Part shown: piece after piece, positions 36,869-49,372 of the stretch | How the letters are laid out: each line of letters opens with the position of its first letter | How positions within the stretch are numbered: position 1 is the first letter of the stretch | Source: Terebella lapidaria | Taxonomy: Eukaryota > Annelida > Polychaeta > Terebellida > Terebellidae | Assembly (NCBI GenBank): GCA_949152475.1 | Contig: OX424569.1 | Coordinates: 20,621,170-20,685,169 of the forward strand | Length of the DNA stretch: 64,000 nt | Reading direction: 5' to 3' | The notes under the pieces: model-generated | Told to the model about the DNA's origin: nothing | The model's input: the letters and a program-made list of their open reading frames with translations, nothing else | The model's database searches: none | Made by a program: the position numbers and the translations under genes

Positions 36869-38455
36869 AAATTAGCCCAAAGGCTAGATAGGTTACCGGA
36901 CAATTTTGGTTTGGCCATGGCAGCATTGGCAGGTAACAGACCTTGAGATTTACCAATCAAGGTCATCCATGTGAACTTCGATGTCACCATTACATGTATG
37001 TGTGGCATTGTGTGCGGTATTTGATATTCTATATGTTCATAATACAAAGATATATCTGGGTGGAATAGTTTAGGCCACTCAGGTCAATTTACACATTCCG
37101 AGTCAGACATTCGGCACTCAAGGTCATCTGACGTCAAGTTCAAGGTCATCATTAGTTGTGCCATATATGTCTTCCTATATGTTCATAATCATGATAATGC
37201 AAACATGAGCTCTATCTGCAAGCATTTCATCTATAGACGCAAATCTGGGCATTTTTTGACCCCAAAATGGCTGTTTTGACCTTTCAAGGTCATTGAAGGT
37301 CAAATTCAAGGTCACCACACAAGTCACCATATATGACTTCCCATTTGAAAGTGCCAATTTCTAAGCTCTATCTTCAAGTGTTTTATGAGTACAGTCCTGA
37401 CAGCTCCCATTATGAAGGAGAAAAGTGCCGAAATCTTTCCAAGTCCAAAATTTTTTTCAAAGGGTGAAAAAAAATTTTTGTCTAGAAATGGCCCAAAATG
37501 GATAGTAATGCGATTTGGGGCGAAAAATTTTTTTTTTGCCTACTCGTCAAAAATTCAAAATGGCCGCCACACGGAGATCGGTGATACAAGGGCAACAAAA
37601 CTTATACACGTCACAGAGGTATATAAGAGGAATCTTTTTAAACAAAAATCTCAAAACTGATCAGACAGTTTCCGAGAAAATACAGACCATGTGTAAGTTT
37701 GGGCATTTTTCAACCCAAAAATGGCTGTTCTGATCTTTCAAGGTCATCCAAGGTCAAATTCAAGGTCACCACACAAGTCGCCATATATGACTTCCCATTT
37801 GAAAGTGCCAATTTCTAAGCTCTATGTTCAAGTGTTCTATGAGTACAGTCCGGACAGCGCCCATTATGAAGGAAAAAAGTGCCGAAAATTTTCCAAGTCC
37901 AAAATTTTTTTCAAAGGCTGAAAATTTTTTTCGCCCTAGAAATGGCCCAAAATGGATAGTAATGCGATTTGGGGCGAAAAAAATTTTTTTCGCTGACCCG
38001 CCAAAAATTCAAAATGGCCGCCACACGGAAACCGGCGAATTTAGGGCAACCAAACTTATACATATCACAGAGGTATATGAGGGGAATCTTTTGAAACCAA
38101 AAACTCAAAACTGATCTGACAGTTTTTGAGAAAATGGCCGTCAAAGTCCAAAATTGAGCGTTTTTCGACAAAAACGGCCGCCATTTTGAAAAAAATGCGA
38201 AAATCAAAAAAAAAAAAAATACCTCCTTCTCAAAATATTTTTAGGCATTTTTCTGCAAAATTTCAGAAAGATTCAATGGTTAACTTTAAATATAAAAATG
38301 TTAACGCCGGACGGACGGACGGACGCGTTTTCAGCTTTATTCCCCCTAAGAAATCCCCATAACTCCGTTCCGTTTGCCCGGACGGACGGACGGACGAACG
38401 ACGGACGCAACGCCATGCCAATAGGTTATCGGACCAAAGGTCCGGTAACCTAAAA
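36869..38455 (+). mobile_element. Family A' element with interrupted microsatellite
   Basis: Left hairpin, three A' core units, tail, and right hairpin GGACCAAAGGTCC. Its (GACG)n tract is split by about 55 bp (38,325-38,380) containing ACTCCGTTCCGTT. Confidence 0.7.
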
Positions 38456-38800
38456 TGTGGACGGACGACGACGACGCCGACACCGGACGGACGGACGGCT
38501 AGGCAGACGGAACGGACTTACGGGCCTTTCCCATGTTAAATTTTCTATCTCGACTGGTCCCTAAAATTGCAAAACTGGCCCCTAAAATCTAACTTTTGGC
38601 CTAAACCATGGTTAGGGGCCGTTTTCAGCTTTTCCCAGGCCCCCAACTCCGTTCCGTTAGCCCGGACGGATGAACGACGGACGAACGGACGCCGGACGCA
38701 ACGCCACGGCAATAGGTTAGGTAACAATAGGTTAGGTCCGGTAACATAAAAATCAGACAAAACCATAAGGTCATTTCGTGCCGAAATGACATAATTACAG
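38456..38800 (+). repeat. Right-end fragments of two families
   Basis: A GAC tract holds a ~145-bp insert (about 38,518-38,665) that shares CATGTTAAATTT and CTATCT with the insert near 23,110. A degraded family A right end follows, then a different right-end hairpin with arms GTCATTTCG and CGAAATGAC at about 38,771-38,791. Confidence 0.5.
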
Positions 38801-40105
38801 GAAATTACCCGCTTTCTTCTCCTTGCCAGGAATTTTCTTCAGCATCATCCCTCGACTTTCGAAAAGACAGAAAAAAAAAACATTTCTAAATGGTCTGACA
38901 GAAATAACACAATATGCTTGTCAACTAGATGGTCTGTCATGGCAGGCAACCAGGTTGTATCTCCTCATCAGGCTCTATCACAGGTTCACTGTAATTAAGT
39001 CTGACGTACGTGTTATCACAGTAATGACAATTAAACACAAACAGGAGACCTCTTGGCCTTGAGAGCTTCGCTGCAAAAGTTCAAATAGTAGTTATATTGA
39101 AATTCCAAATTTGATCCAAATGTTTGACAAAAAGTGGCCATTCTGATCTTTCATGCAAAATTTTTTTCAAAAAATAAATTTTTTTTTGGCTGGAAATGGC
39201 TCAAAATGAATACTTGTAGTGACTTTATTTGGGACAACAACCTTTTTTCGCCAAGCCTTTGAAAAATCGAAATGGCCACCACACAGAGACCTGCAGTTAA
39301 AGGGCAAGGACACTTCTACACATCACAAAGATACATAAGGGGAATCTTTTGGAACAAAAATATCAAAACTGCTAAGACAGTTTTGAGAAAATGGCTGCCA
39401 ATTGCCAAATTTGGGTGTTTTCCGTCAAAAAGTGGCTGTTTTTACTTTTTAAATGTTATCAAAGGTTAAATCCAAGGTCACTACACACATCATCACATAT
39501 GACTTCCCATTTGAAAGTGCCAAAATATGCTCTCTGTTCTATGAGTACAGTTGTGGCAGTTCTCATAATGAAGGAAAAAAGTCCAAATTTTTTTTCAAAG
39601 GAAAAGAATTTTTTTCCTTACCTGGAAATGGCTCAAAACGAATAGTGACTTGATTTGGAACAAAGAATTTTTTTCTTTCGCCTAGCCGTCAGAAAATCAA
39701 AATGGCCGTCCCACGTAGACCATCGACTCAACAAAACGGCAACAAAACTTATACACATCACAAAGGTACATAAGCAAAATCTTATGCATGATCTTGAGAA
39801 AAATTGTTTGAATAGAAAATGGCCGCCAAAGACAAATATCAATGTTTGTTTTTTTGACAAATAAAGATCGTTTTGACCTTCCAAGGTCATTGAAGGTCAA
39901 ATTCAAGATCACCATTCAAACCGCAATATATGATTTCCCATCTGAATGTGCCAATATTTAGGCTCCATCTTGAAGTGTTCTATGGTGTTTACTCTGCAAA
40001 GCTCCCATTATGAAGAAAAAATTGTGTGAAATTTCTAATAAAAAAATGATTCAATGGCCAAAAAAAATTATGGGACAAAAAATTTTTTTTCACCGACTTG
40101 TCAAA
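38801..40105. repeat. Short unique stretch then diverged A'/B core
   Basis: 38,801-39,080 shows no recognised feature. From about 39,090, older and more diverged units of the A'/B core run up to the next left end. Confidence 0.5.
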
Positions 40106-43100
40106 AATTAGCCCAATGGGCTAGAAAGGTTACCGGAGAAATATACAGAGTTAAGCCGAGAAATTTGAAGGTCAAATTCAAGGTGACCACTGAAATCGCC
40201 ATATCTCTAACCTTGAAAATGGGATCAAAAGTTAAATTCTAGATCACCAAACTATTCAGCATACATCATTTCCTATATGTTCACTATGGACCCCTGAGCT
40301 GTAAATTTGATAATAAGCGAGATATAAGCCATTTTGTAATCTGACTTTGAAAATAAAATGATTGACCTTGAAATTTAGGTCAAAGGTCAAACTCAATACC
40401 ATTAAAATTTTCAGAATATCTCATTTCCTATATGTTCACAATTGATTCCTAAGCTGTAAAGTCGATAATAAGCAAGATATTAGCCATTTTGTCCTGTTGA
40501 GCTTGAAATTGAGGTCAAAACTCAAATTCAAGGTCACTAGAATATTCAGCATATATCATTTCCTATATGTTCACAATTGATTCCTAAGCTGTAAAGTCGC
40601 TAAGAAGCAAGATATTGGCCATTTTGTCCTGTGACCTTGAAAATGAGGTCAAAGGTCAAATTCAAGGTCACGAGAATATTCAGCATATATCATTTCCTAT
40701 ATGTTCACAATTGATTCCTAAGTTGTAAAGTCGATAATCAGCGAGATATTAGCAATTTTGTCATGTGACCTTGGAAATGAGGTCAAAGGTCAAATTCAAG
40801 GTCACGAGAATATTCAGCATATATCATTTCCTATATGTTCACAATTGATTCCTAAGCTGTAAAGTCGATGATAAGCGAGATATTAGCAATTTTGTCCTGT
40901 GACCTTGGAAATGAGGTCAAAGGTCAAATTAAAGGTCATGAGAATATTCAGCATATATCATTTCCTATATGTTCACAATTGATTCCTAAGCTGTAAAGTC
41001 GATAATAAGCGAGATATTAGCCATTTTGTCATGTGACCTTGAAAATGAGGTCAAAGGTCAAATTCAAGGTCATGAGAATTTTCAGCATATATTATTTCCT
41101 ATATGTTCACAATTGATTCCTAAGCTGTAAAGTCGCTAATAAGCAAGATATTGGCCATTTTGTCCTGTTGACCTTGAAAATGAGGTCAAAAGTCAAATTC
41201 AAGGTCACTAGAATATTCAGCATATATCATTTCCTATATGTTCACAATTGATTCCTAAGCTGTAAAGTCGCTAATAAGCAAGATATTGGCCATTTTGTCC
41301 TGTGACCTTGGAAATGAGGTCAAAGGTCAAATTCAAGGTCACGAGAATATTCAGCATATATCATTTCCTATATGTTCACAATTGATTCCTAAGCTGTAAA
41401 GTAGCTAATAAGCAAGATATTGGCAATTTTGTCCTGTGACCTTGAAAATGAGGTCAAAGGTCAAATTCAAGGTCATGAGGATATTCAGCATATATCATTT
41501 CCTATATGTTCACAATAGATTCCTAAGCTGTAAAGTCGATAATAAGCGAGATATTAGCCATTTTGTCCTGTGACCTTGAAAATGAGGTCAAAGGTAAAAT
41601 TCAAGGTCATCAGAATATTCAGCATATATCATTTCCTATATGTTCACAATTGATTTCTAAGCTGTAAAGTCGATAATAAGCGAGATATTAGCCATTTTGT
41701 CCTGTGACCTTGAAAATGAGGTCAAAGGTCAGATTCAAGGTCACGAGAATATTCAGCATATATCATTTCCTATATGTCCACAATTGATTCCTAGTCTCTA
41801 ATCTCAATATTAAGTGAGATATTAGGCTTAATGTGTCCCATTATAAAGCATAGGAAAATTTAACATGGGAAAGTCACATCTGGGCCGAGTTTGGGCCCAA
41901 AATGGCCCACTTCGAGTGATTCAAGTGCAACGAAGTTTATACATGTCACAGAAGTACATATGAGGAGTGTTATGCATCAATAAAAATTAGGCCAAAGGCC
42001 AAAGATAGGTTACCGGACAATGTTTAATATTTTAAATGTTAGCCAGGTCACTGGTTCAATTCAAGGTCAAGAGAATATTCAGCATATATAACATTAAGCA
42101 TATATCATGTCCACAGTTGATTGCTAAGCTGTAAATTCAATAATCAGCGAGATATTAGCAATTTTGTGCTGTGGCCTTGAAAATGAAGGGGCAAAGGTCA
42201 AATTCAAGGTCATCAAAATATTCAGTGTATATCATTTTCTATATCATGTCCACAATTGATTCCCAAGCCATACAGTCAATAGAGGAGCAAGATATGAGCC
42301 AGTTTGTCCTTGGACCTTGAGAATGAGGTCAGAGGTCAAATTCAAGGTCCGAGAATATTCAGCATATATCATTTCCTACATGTCCACAATTGATTCCTAA
42401 GCTGTAATATCGATAATAAGTGAGATGTTACCCATTTTGTCCTGTGACCTTGAAAATGAGGTCAAAGGTCAAATTCAAGGTCATGACAATAATCTGCATA
42501 TATCATTTCCTATATGTTCATAACTGATTCCTAAGCTGTCAAGTCGATAACAAGCGAGATATTAGTCATTTTGTCCTATGACCTTGAAAATGCCGTCAAA
42601 GGTCAAATTCAAGGTCATCAGAATATTCAGCATATATCATTTCCTATATGTACACAATTGATTGCTAAGCTGTAGAGTCGATAATAAGTGAGATATTAGC
42701 CATTTTGTCCTGTGACCTTGAAAATGAGGTCAAAGGTCAAATTCAAGGTCATGACAATAATCTGCATATATCATTTCCTATATGTTCACAATTGATTCCT
42801 AAGTTGTAAAGTCGATAATCAGCGAGATATTAGCAATTTTGTCCTGTGACCTTGGAAATGAGGTCAAAGGTCAAATTCAAGGTCACGAGAATATTCAGCA
42901 TATATCATTTCCTATATGTTCACAATTGATTCCTAAGCTGTAAAGTCGATAATAAGCGAGATATTAGCCATTTTGTCATGTGACCTTGAAAATGAGGTCA
43001 AAGGTCAAATTCAAGGTCATGAGAATTTTCAGCATATATTATTTCCTATATGTTCACAATTGATTCCTAAGCTGTAAAGTCGCTAATAAGCAAGATATTG

Positions 43101-45485
43101 GCCATTTTGTCCTGTTGACCTTGAAAATGAGGTCAAAAGTCAAATTCAAGGTCACTAGAATATTCAGCATATATCATTTCCTATATGTTCACAATTGATT
43201 CCTAAGCTGTAAAGTCGCTAATAAGCAAGATATTGGCCATTTTGTCCTGTGACCTTGGAAATGAGGTCAAAGGTCAAATTCAAGGTCACGAGAATATTCA
43301 GCATATATCATTTCCTATATGTTCACAATTGATTCCTAAGCTGTAAAGTAGCTAATAAGCAAGATATTGGCAATTTTGTCCTGTGACCTTGAAAATGAGG
43401 TCAAAGGTCAAATTCAAGGTCATGAGGATATTCAGCATATATCATTTCCTATATGTTCACAATAGATTCCTAAGCTGTAAAGTCGATAATAAGCGAGATA
43501 TTAGCCATTTTGTCCTGTGACCTTGAAAATGAGGTCAAAGGTAAAATTCAAGGTCATCAGAATATTCAGCATATATCATTTCCTATATGTTCACAATTGA
43601 TTTCTAAGCTGTAAAGTCGATAATAAGCGAGATATTAGCCATTTTGTCCTGTGACCTTGAAAATGAGGTCAAAGGTCAGATTCAAGGTCACGAGAATATT
43701 CAGCATATATCATTTCCTATATGTCCACAATTGATTCCTAGTCTCTAATCTCAATATTAAGTGAGATATTAGGCTTAATGTGTCCCATTATAAAGCATAG
43801 GAAAATTTAACATGGGAAAGTCACATCTGGGCCGAGTTTGGGCCCAAAATGGCCCACTTCGAGTGATTCAAGTGCAACGAAGTTTATACATGTCACAGAA
43901 GTACATATGAGGAGTGTTATGCATCAATAAAAATTAGGCCAAAGGCCAAAGATAGGTTACCGGACAATGTTTAATATTTTAAATGTTAGCCAGGTCACTG
44001 GTTCAATTCAAGGTCAAGAGAATATTCAGCATATATAACATTAAGCATATATCATGTCCACAGTTGATTGCTAAGCTGTAAATTCAATAATCAGCGAGAT
44101 ATTAGCAATTTTGTGCTGTGGCCTTGAAAATGAAGGGGCAAAGGTCAAATTCAAGGTCATCAAAATATTCAGTGTATATCATTTTCTATATCATGTCCAC
44201 AATTGATTCCCAAGCCATACAGTCAATAGAGGAGCAAGATATGAGCCAGTTTGTCCTTGGACCTTGAGAATGAGGTCAGAGGTCAAATTCAAGGTCCGAG
44301 AATATTCAGCATATATCATTTCCTACATGTCCACAATTGATTCCTAAGCTGTAATATCGATAATAAGTGAGATGTTACCCATTTTGTCCTGTGACCTTGA
44401 AAATGAGGTCAAAGGTCAAATTCAAGGTCATGACAATAATCTGCATATATCATTTCCTATATGTCCATAACTGATTCCTAAGCTGTCAAGTCGATAACAA
44501 GCGAGATATTAGTCATTTTGTCCTATGACCTTGAAAATGCCGTCAAAGGTCAAATTCAAGGTCATCAGAATATTCAGCATATATCATTTCCTATATGTAC
44601 ACAATTGATTGCTAAGCTGTAGAGTCGATAATAAGTGAGATATTAGCCATTTTGTCCTGTGACCTTGAAAATGAGGTCAAAGGTCAAATTCAAGGTCATG
44701 ACAATAATCTGCATATATCATTTCCTATATGTTCATAACTGATTCCTAAGCTGTAAAGTCGAAAACAAGCGAGATATTAGCCATTTTGTCCTATGACCTT
44801 GAAAATGGGGTCAAAGGTCAAATTCAAGGTCATCAGAATATTCAGCATATATCATTTCCTATATGTCCACAATTGATTCCTAAGCTGTAGAGTCGATAAT
44901 AAGCGAGATATCAGCCATTTTGTGCTCTGACTTTGAAATTGAGGTCAGAGGTCAAATTCAAGGTCACGAGAATATTCAGCATATATCATTTCCTATATGT
45001 CCACAATTGATTCCTAGTCTCTAATCTCAATATTAAGTGAGATATTAGGCATAATGTGTCCCATTATAAAGCATAGGAGAATTTAACATGGGAAAGTCCC
45101 ATTTGGACCGAGTTTGGGCCAAAATGGCCCACTTCGAGCGATTCAAGCGTGACGAAATTTTTAGACATCATAGGAGTACATATGAGGAGTGCTATGTATC
45201 AAAAAGAAAAAAAGTTACTGAACAGATTTTGAGAAAACGACCGTCAAAGTCCAAAATTGGCCATTTTTCGACGAAAACGGCCGCCATTTTGAAAAAAATG
45301 CGAAAATCAAAAAACTAAAAAATACCTCCTTTTTGAATTATTTTTAAGCATTTTTGTGCAACAATTCAGAAAAATCCGATCGTAAACTTTAAAGATAAAA
45401 TTGTTTACGGACGACGGACGGACGGTCGGACGACGGACGCAACGCCATGGCAATAGGTTATCGGACCATAGGTCCGGTAACCTAA
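40106..45485 (+). repeat. Large family A satellite array
   Basis: Left end AGCCCAATGGGCT at 40,113. 134-bp units are regularly spaced (starts at 40,561, 40,695 and 40,829). Internal left ends AGGCCAAAGGCC occur at about 41,986 and 43,933, then tail, GACG tract and right hairpin ending near 45,485. Much of it is a 1,947-bp tandem duplication. Confidence 0.85.
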
Positions 45486-45656
45486 AATACCTCCCTCTCG
45501 AAATATTTTTAGGCATTTTTGTGCAAAATTTCAGAAAAATTCGATCGTAAACTTTAAAGATAAAATTGTTGACGGACGACGACGACGACGGACGACGACA
45601 ACGACGGACGCATCGCCATGCCAATAGGTTACGGACCATAGGTCCGGTAACCTAAA
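45486..45656 (+). repeat. Family A right-end fragment
   Basis: Partial tail, GAC-rich tract and right hairpin GGACCATAGGTCC with GGTAACCTAA. Confidence 0.65.
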
Positions 45657-46032
45657 AATCAAAATGGCCGCCACAAGCAGACCGGCGATTCCAGGACAAA
45701 GAAACTTATACACATCATAGAGGTATATGAGGGGAATGTTTCCAAACAAAAATCTCAAAACTGATTTTGAGAAAATGGCCATCAACGTCCAAAATTGGCC
45801 ATTTTTCGGCAAAAATGGCCACCATGAATCAACAAAAACGATTGAATAAAAAAAATGAAAAAAAAGGTCTCAGGGTATTGGCCCAAGAAATGTTTTGGTA
45901 AATTTTCAGAAAAATTCATCAAGGCAAAAAGAGTTATTTGCTGGACGGACAATGGACGGATGGCTGGACGGACGTACGGACGGATGAAAAACCTTGACAA
46001 TAGCTTACCAGCCCATATGGGCCAGTAAGCTA
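45657..46032 (+). repeat. Family B right-end fragment
   Basis: B-type tail with a GACG tract, ending in TAGCTTACC, AGCCCATATGGGCC and AGTAAGCTA. Confidence 0.6.
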
Positions 46033-46128
46033 AAAATGAACCACTGTCAGCTGAACCAATTGACATCGATGCCATAGGGAAGGATATAGCGGAAACGATC
46101 TACAAAGCTGCCAAAAAAGCCAGTGTAA
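46033..46128 (+). pseudogene. Coding-like fragment between two repeat ends
   Basis: About 96 bp with no match to the surrounding families. It reads NEPLSAEPIDIDAIGKDI, then AETIYKAAKKAS, in one plus-strand frame. Composition and periodicity look coding. It may be a captured exon or LINE piece; not identified. Confidence 0.3.
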
Positions 46129-48009
46129 AATTAGCCCAAGGGCTAAGAAAGGTTACCGGAAGAATGTTTAGTTTTCAAACAACTTTCTTCATCAAAATTG
46201 GTGTATTGACCTTTCAAGGTCAATCAAGGTCCAAATTACAGTCACCATTGAAACTGCAGAATATGAATTCCCATTTGATATTACCAATATTTAAGCTTTA
46301 CCTTGAAGTGTTCTAGAAGTTTATACAGCTCCCATTATGAATGAAGAATATCAATGGTCAAATTCAAGGTCATAACAATATTCACCATATATCATTTCCT
46401 AAGCCATAATGTTGCTAACAGACAAGATAATATCCATTTTGTGCTTTGACCTTGAATATAATGTCAAAGGTCAAATTCAAGGTTATGAGAATATTTAGCT
46501 TATATCAGTTCCTATATGTACACAATCGATTCACAAACTGTAGAGTCAATAATCATGATAATAAGCAAGATATTAGTCATTTTGTGCTCTGACTTATAAG
46601 GTCAAGGTCAAGTTCAAAGTTATGACAAAACCTGTGTTCAGCACATATCATTTCCTATGTGTTCACAATTGATTCCCAAGCTGTAAATTCAATAATAAGC
46701 AAAGATAATAATCATTTTGTTCTGTGATCTTGAAAATGAGGTCGAAGGTCAAATTCCAAATCATGAGAATATTCGGCATACATCATTTTCTATGTGTCCA
46801 CAGTTGACTCCTAACCTATTAAGTTGATATTAAGCAAGATATTAGTCATTTTGTGCTCTGACCTTGGAAATAGTGTCAAAGTTCAAGTTCGAGGTCATGA
46901 CAATATTCAGCATATATCATTTCCTGTATGTGCACAATTGATTCCTAATCCGTAAAGTTGATAACAAGCGTTATATTACCCATTTTGTGCTTTGACCTTA
47001 ACAATTAGGTGCAAAGTCAGGTTCAAGGTCATGAGAATATTCAGCCCACATGATTTCCTATATGTGCACAATTGACTATAAATCTATAAAGTTGATGATA
47101 AGCGAGATATTACCCGTTTTGCTCTTTGACCTTGAAAATGAGGTCCAAGGTCAAGCTCAAGGTCATGAGAATATTCAGTATATATATCATTTCATATATG
47201 TGCACAATTGATTCCTAATCTGTAAAGTCGATAATGAGCGAGATATTACCCATTTTGCAATTTGACCTTAACAATGAGGTCAAAGGTCAAATTCAAGGTC
47301 ATCAAAATATTCGGCATACATCATTTCCTATATGTTCAAAATTGATTCCTAAGCTGTAAAGTCAATAATAAGCGAGATATTAGCTATTTTGTGCTCTGAC
47401 CTTTAAACTGAGGTCAGAGGTCAAATTCAAGGTCACGAGAATATTCAGCATATATAATTTCCTATATGTCCACAATTGATCCCTAAGCTGTAAAATCGAT
47501 AATAAGTGACATATTAGCCATTTTGTCCCGTGACCTTGAAAATGAGGTCAAAGGTCAAATTCAAGGTTATCAGAATATTTGGCATATATCATTTCCTATA
47601 TGTCAACAATTGATGCCTAATCTCTAATCTCAATATTAAGTGAGATATCAGGAAAAATGTTTCCCAGTGTAAAGCATAGGAAATTTTAACATGGCAAAGT
47701 CCCATTTGGGACCCGTCGAAAACATCAAAATGGCTGCACACGCAGACCGACAATTCAAAGGCAATGAAACTTATACATGTCACAGAGGTATATGAGGGGA
47801 ATCTTTTGAAACAAAAATCTCGAAAGTGATCAGACAGTTTTCGAGAAAATGGCTGCCAAAGTCCAAAAATGGCCATTTTTCATCAAAAATGGCCGCCATT
47901 TTGAAAAAAATTGTGAAAATCAAAAAACTAAAAAATAACTCCCTCTTGAAATATTTCTAAATATTTTAAAGCAAAATTTCAGAAAGATTCGACCCTAACT
48001 TTAAAGGTA
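46129..48009 (+). repeat. Family A element, diverged, right end missing
   Basis: Left hairpin TTAGCCCAAGGGCTAA, about ten diverged 134-bp units, then tail. A family B left end follows. Confidence 0.65.
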
Positions 48010-49372
48010 AACATAGCACCAAGAGTGCTGTAGCTTACCGGCAGATCATGCAACTGGAGTATTGATTTTCCAAAATATTAATTGTTACATTGATCTTCAA
48101 CTCTATTGTCAAAACATGTTCCTAAATGTTCCCAAACACACATTTTCTGTATCAATTATAATACGGAAAATACGAAAACGAGTTACATCTTGAAAGGTTT
48201 TCTTTGTTAATGACAGATATTCACGGGCGGGGGGAGGGGGGTGGAATGGGGGGGGGGGGAATTGAAATTCATTAAAGGTCAAATCAAAGGTGATCATTCA
48301 TACCGCAACAAATGATTTGATTTTACTTTATCACCCCATCTGATAACATTCGAAACCTTGGTGTTATCTTCGACAAGAATCTGTCCATGCAGTCACAAGT
48401 TAATGCAATCTGCAGGTCCTGCTATCAAAGCATTCGGTCTATTGGACGCATTCGCTGTATGATCAATGCTCAGTGCGCCAAGAGTCTGGTCCAAGCTACA
48501 GTTATATCGAAACTGGATCACTGTAATTCACTCTTGTACGGGATTCCGCAAACCCTCCTGGACAAGTTAGCACGCATCCAAAAAACTGCCGCCCGTCTCA
48601 TAAGTCGCACTGGCAAATACGACAGCATTACGCCGGTAATGAAGTCTCTACACTGGCTACCGATTTCACTGCGTATTGACTTCAAAATACTTTGCCACGT
48701 GTATCGCTGTATCAAAGGCCTAGCACCGCAATATCTGTCTCAAGAAGTCACCATTGTCCATCGCCCTGAGCGCAGTCTCCGCTCCAATAACAGAAATGTC
48801 CTGGTGGTCCCGCTCTGTCACCACAAGCAAGGCGATCAAGCTTTTGATATGGCCGCTGCAAAGCTGTGGAACATTTTACCTGGCAGAGTTAAAGACGCTG
48901 AATCTTTGAAATCATTCAAGAGAGCACTAAAGACTCACTTCTTCACATCTGTATACTAGTCGTCTATTTGTTCTAGTCAATCAATGCTGTTTTGGTTTTA
49001 TCCAGTTCTTAATGTCGCCTTTTATTTTTTCCTGTTGTGTAATACTGTCTCTGTCATATTTACAATCCTCTTTCACACATTTTTTATGTACAGCGCCGTA
49101 GAGCAGATTCATATCTGGATAGGGCACTATAAAAGTTGCCATTTAATAATAATAATGATTTCCCATTTGAATGTGTCAATACTATGTCTTTAAGTGTTCT
49201 AGAAGTTTACTCCGCACAGCTCGAATTGTGAAGGAAAAATTTAGTGAAATTTTGTTAAGTGCAAAAAAAATTTCTTCAGCCAAAAAAAAAAATTGGTTTT
49301 TGCAGGGAATCACTCAAAACAAATAGTGACTCGATTTGGGAGAAAAAATTTTTTTGTCGACCAGTCAAAAAC
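48010..49372 (+). repeat. Family B left part, split by a LINE
   Basis: Hairpin AGCACCAAGAGTGCT with TAGCTTACCGGC at about 48,013-48,042. The core is interrupted by the LINE at about 48,318-49,150 and resumes CCCATTTGAATGTG. Confidence 0.6.
48318..49156 (+). mobile_element. 5'-truncated LINE (CR1/L2/Jockey-like group), 3' end
   Basis: The frame from before 48,387 to 48,959 encodes the C-terminal end of a non-LTR reverse transcriptase: NIRNLGVIFD, LDHCNSLLYG, ARIQKTAARLI, LHWLPI, RIDFKILCHVYR, GLAPQYL, LKTHFF then stop. The 3'UTR ends GGGCACTATAAAAG and an (AAT)n tail, typical of this group. ATGATTT flanks both ends, a likely target duplication. Endonuclease and the RT catalytic core are missing. 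The reading frame is open over its whole remaining length, so the copy is fairly young. Confidence 0.85.

Noticed and set aside
40106-45485. Regular repeats resembling a CRISPR array
   Set aside because: The 134-bp units are contiguous satellite without unique spacers, in a eukaryotic context.
48518-48715. Minus-strand frame within the LINE
   Set aside because: It is antisense to the recognisable reverse-transcriptase C-terminus on the plus strand.
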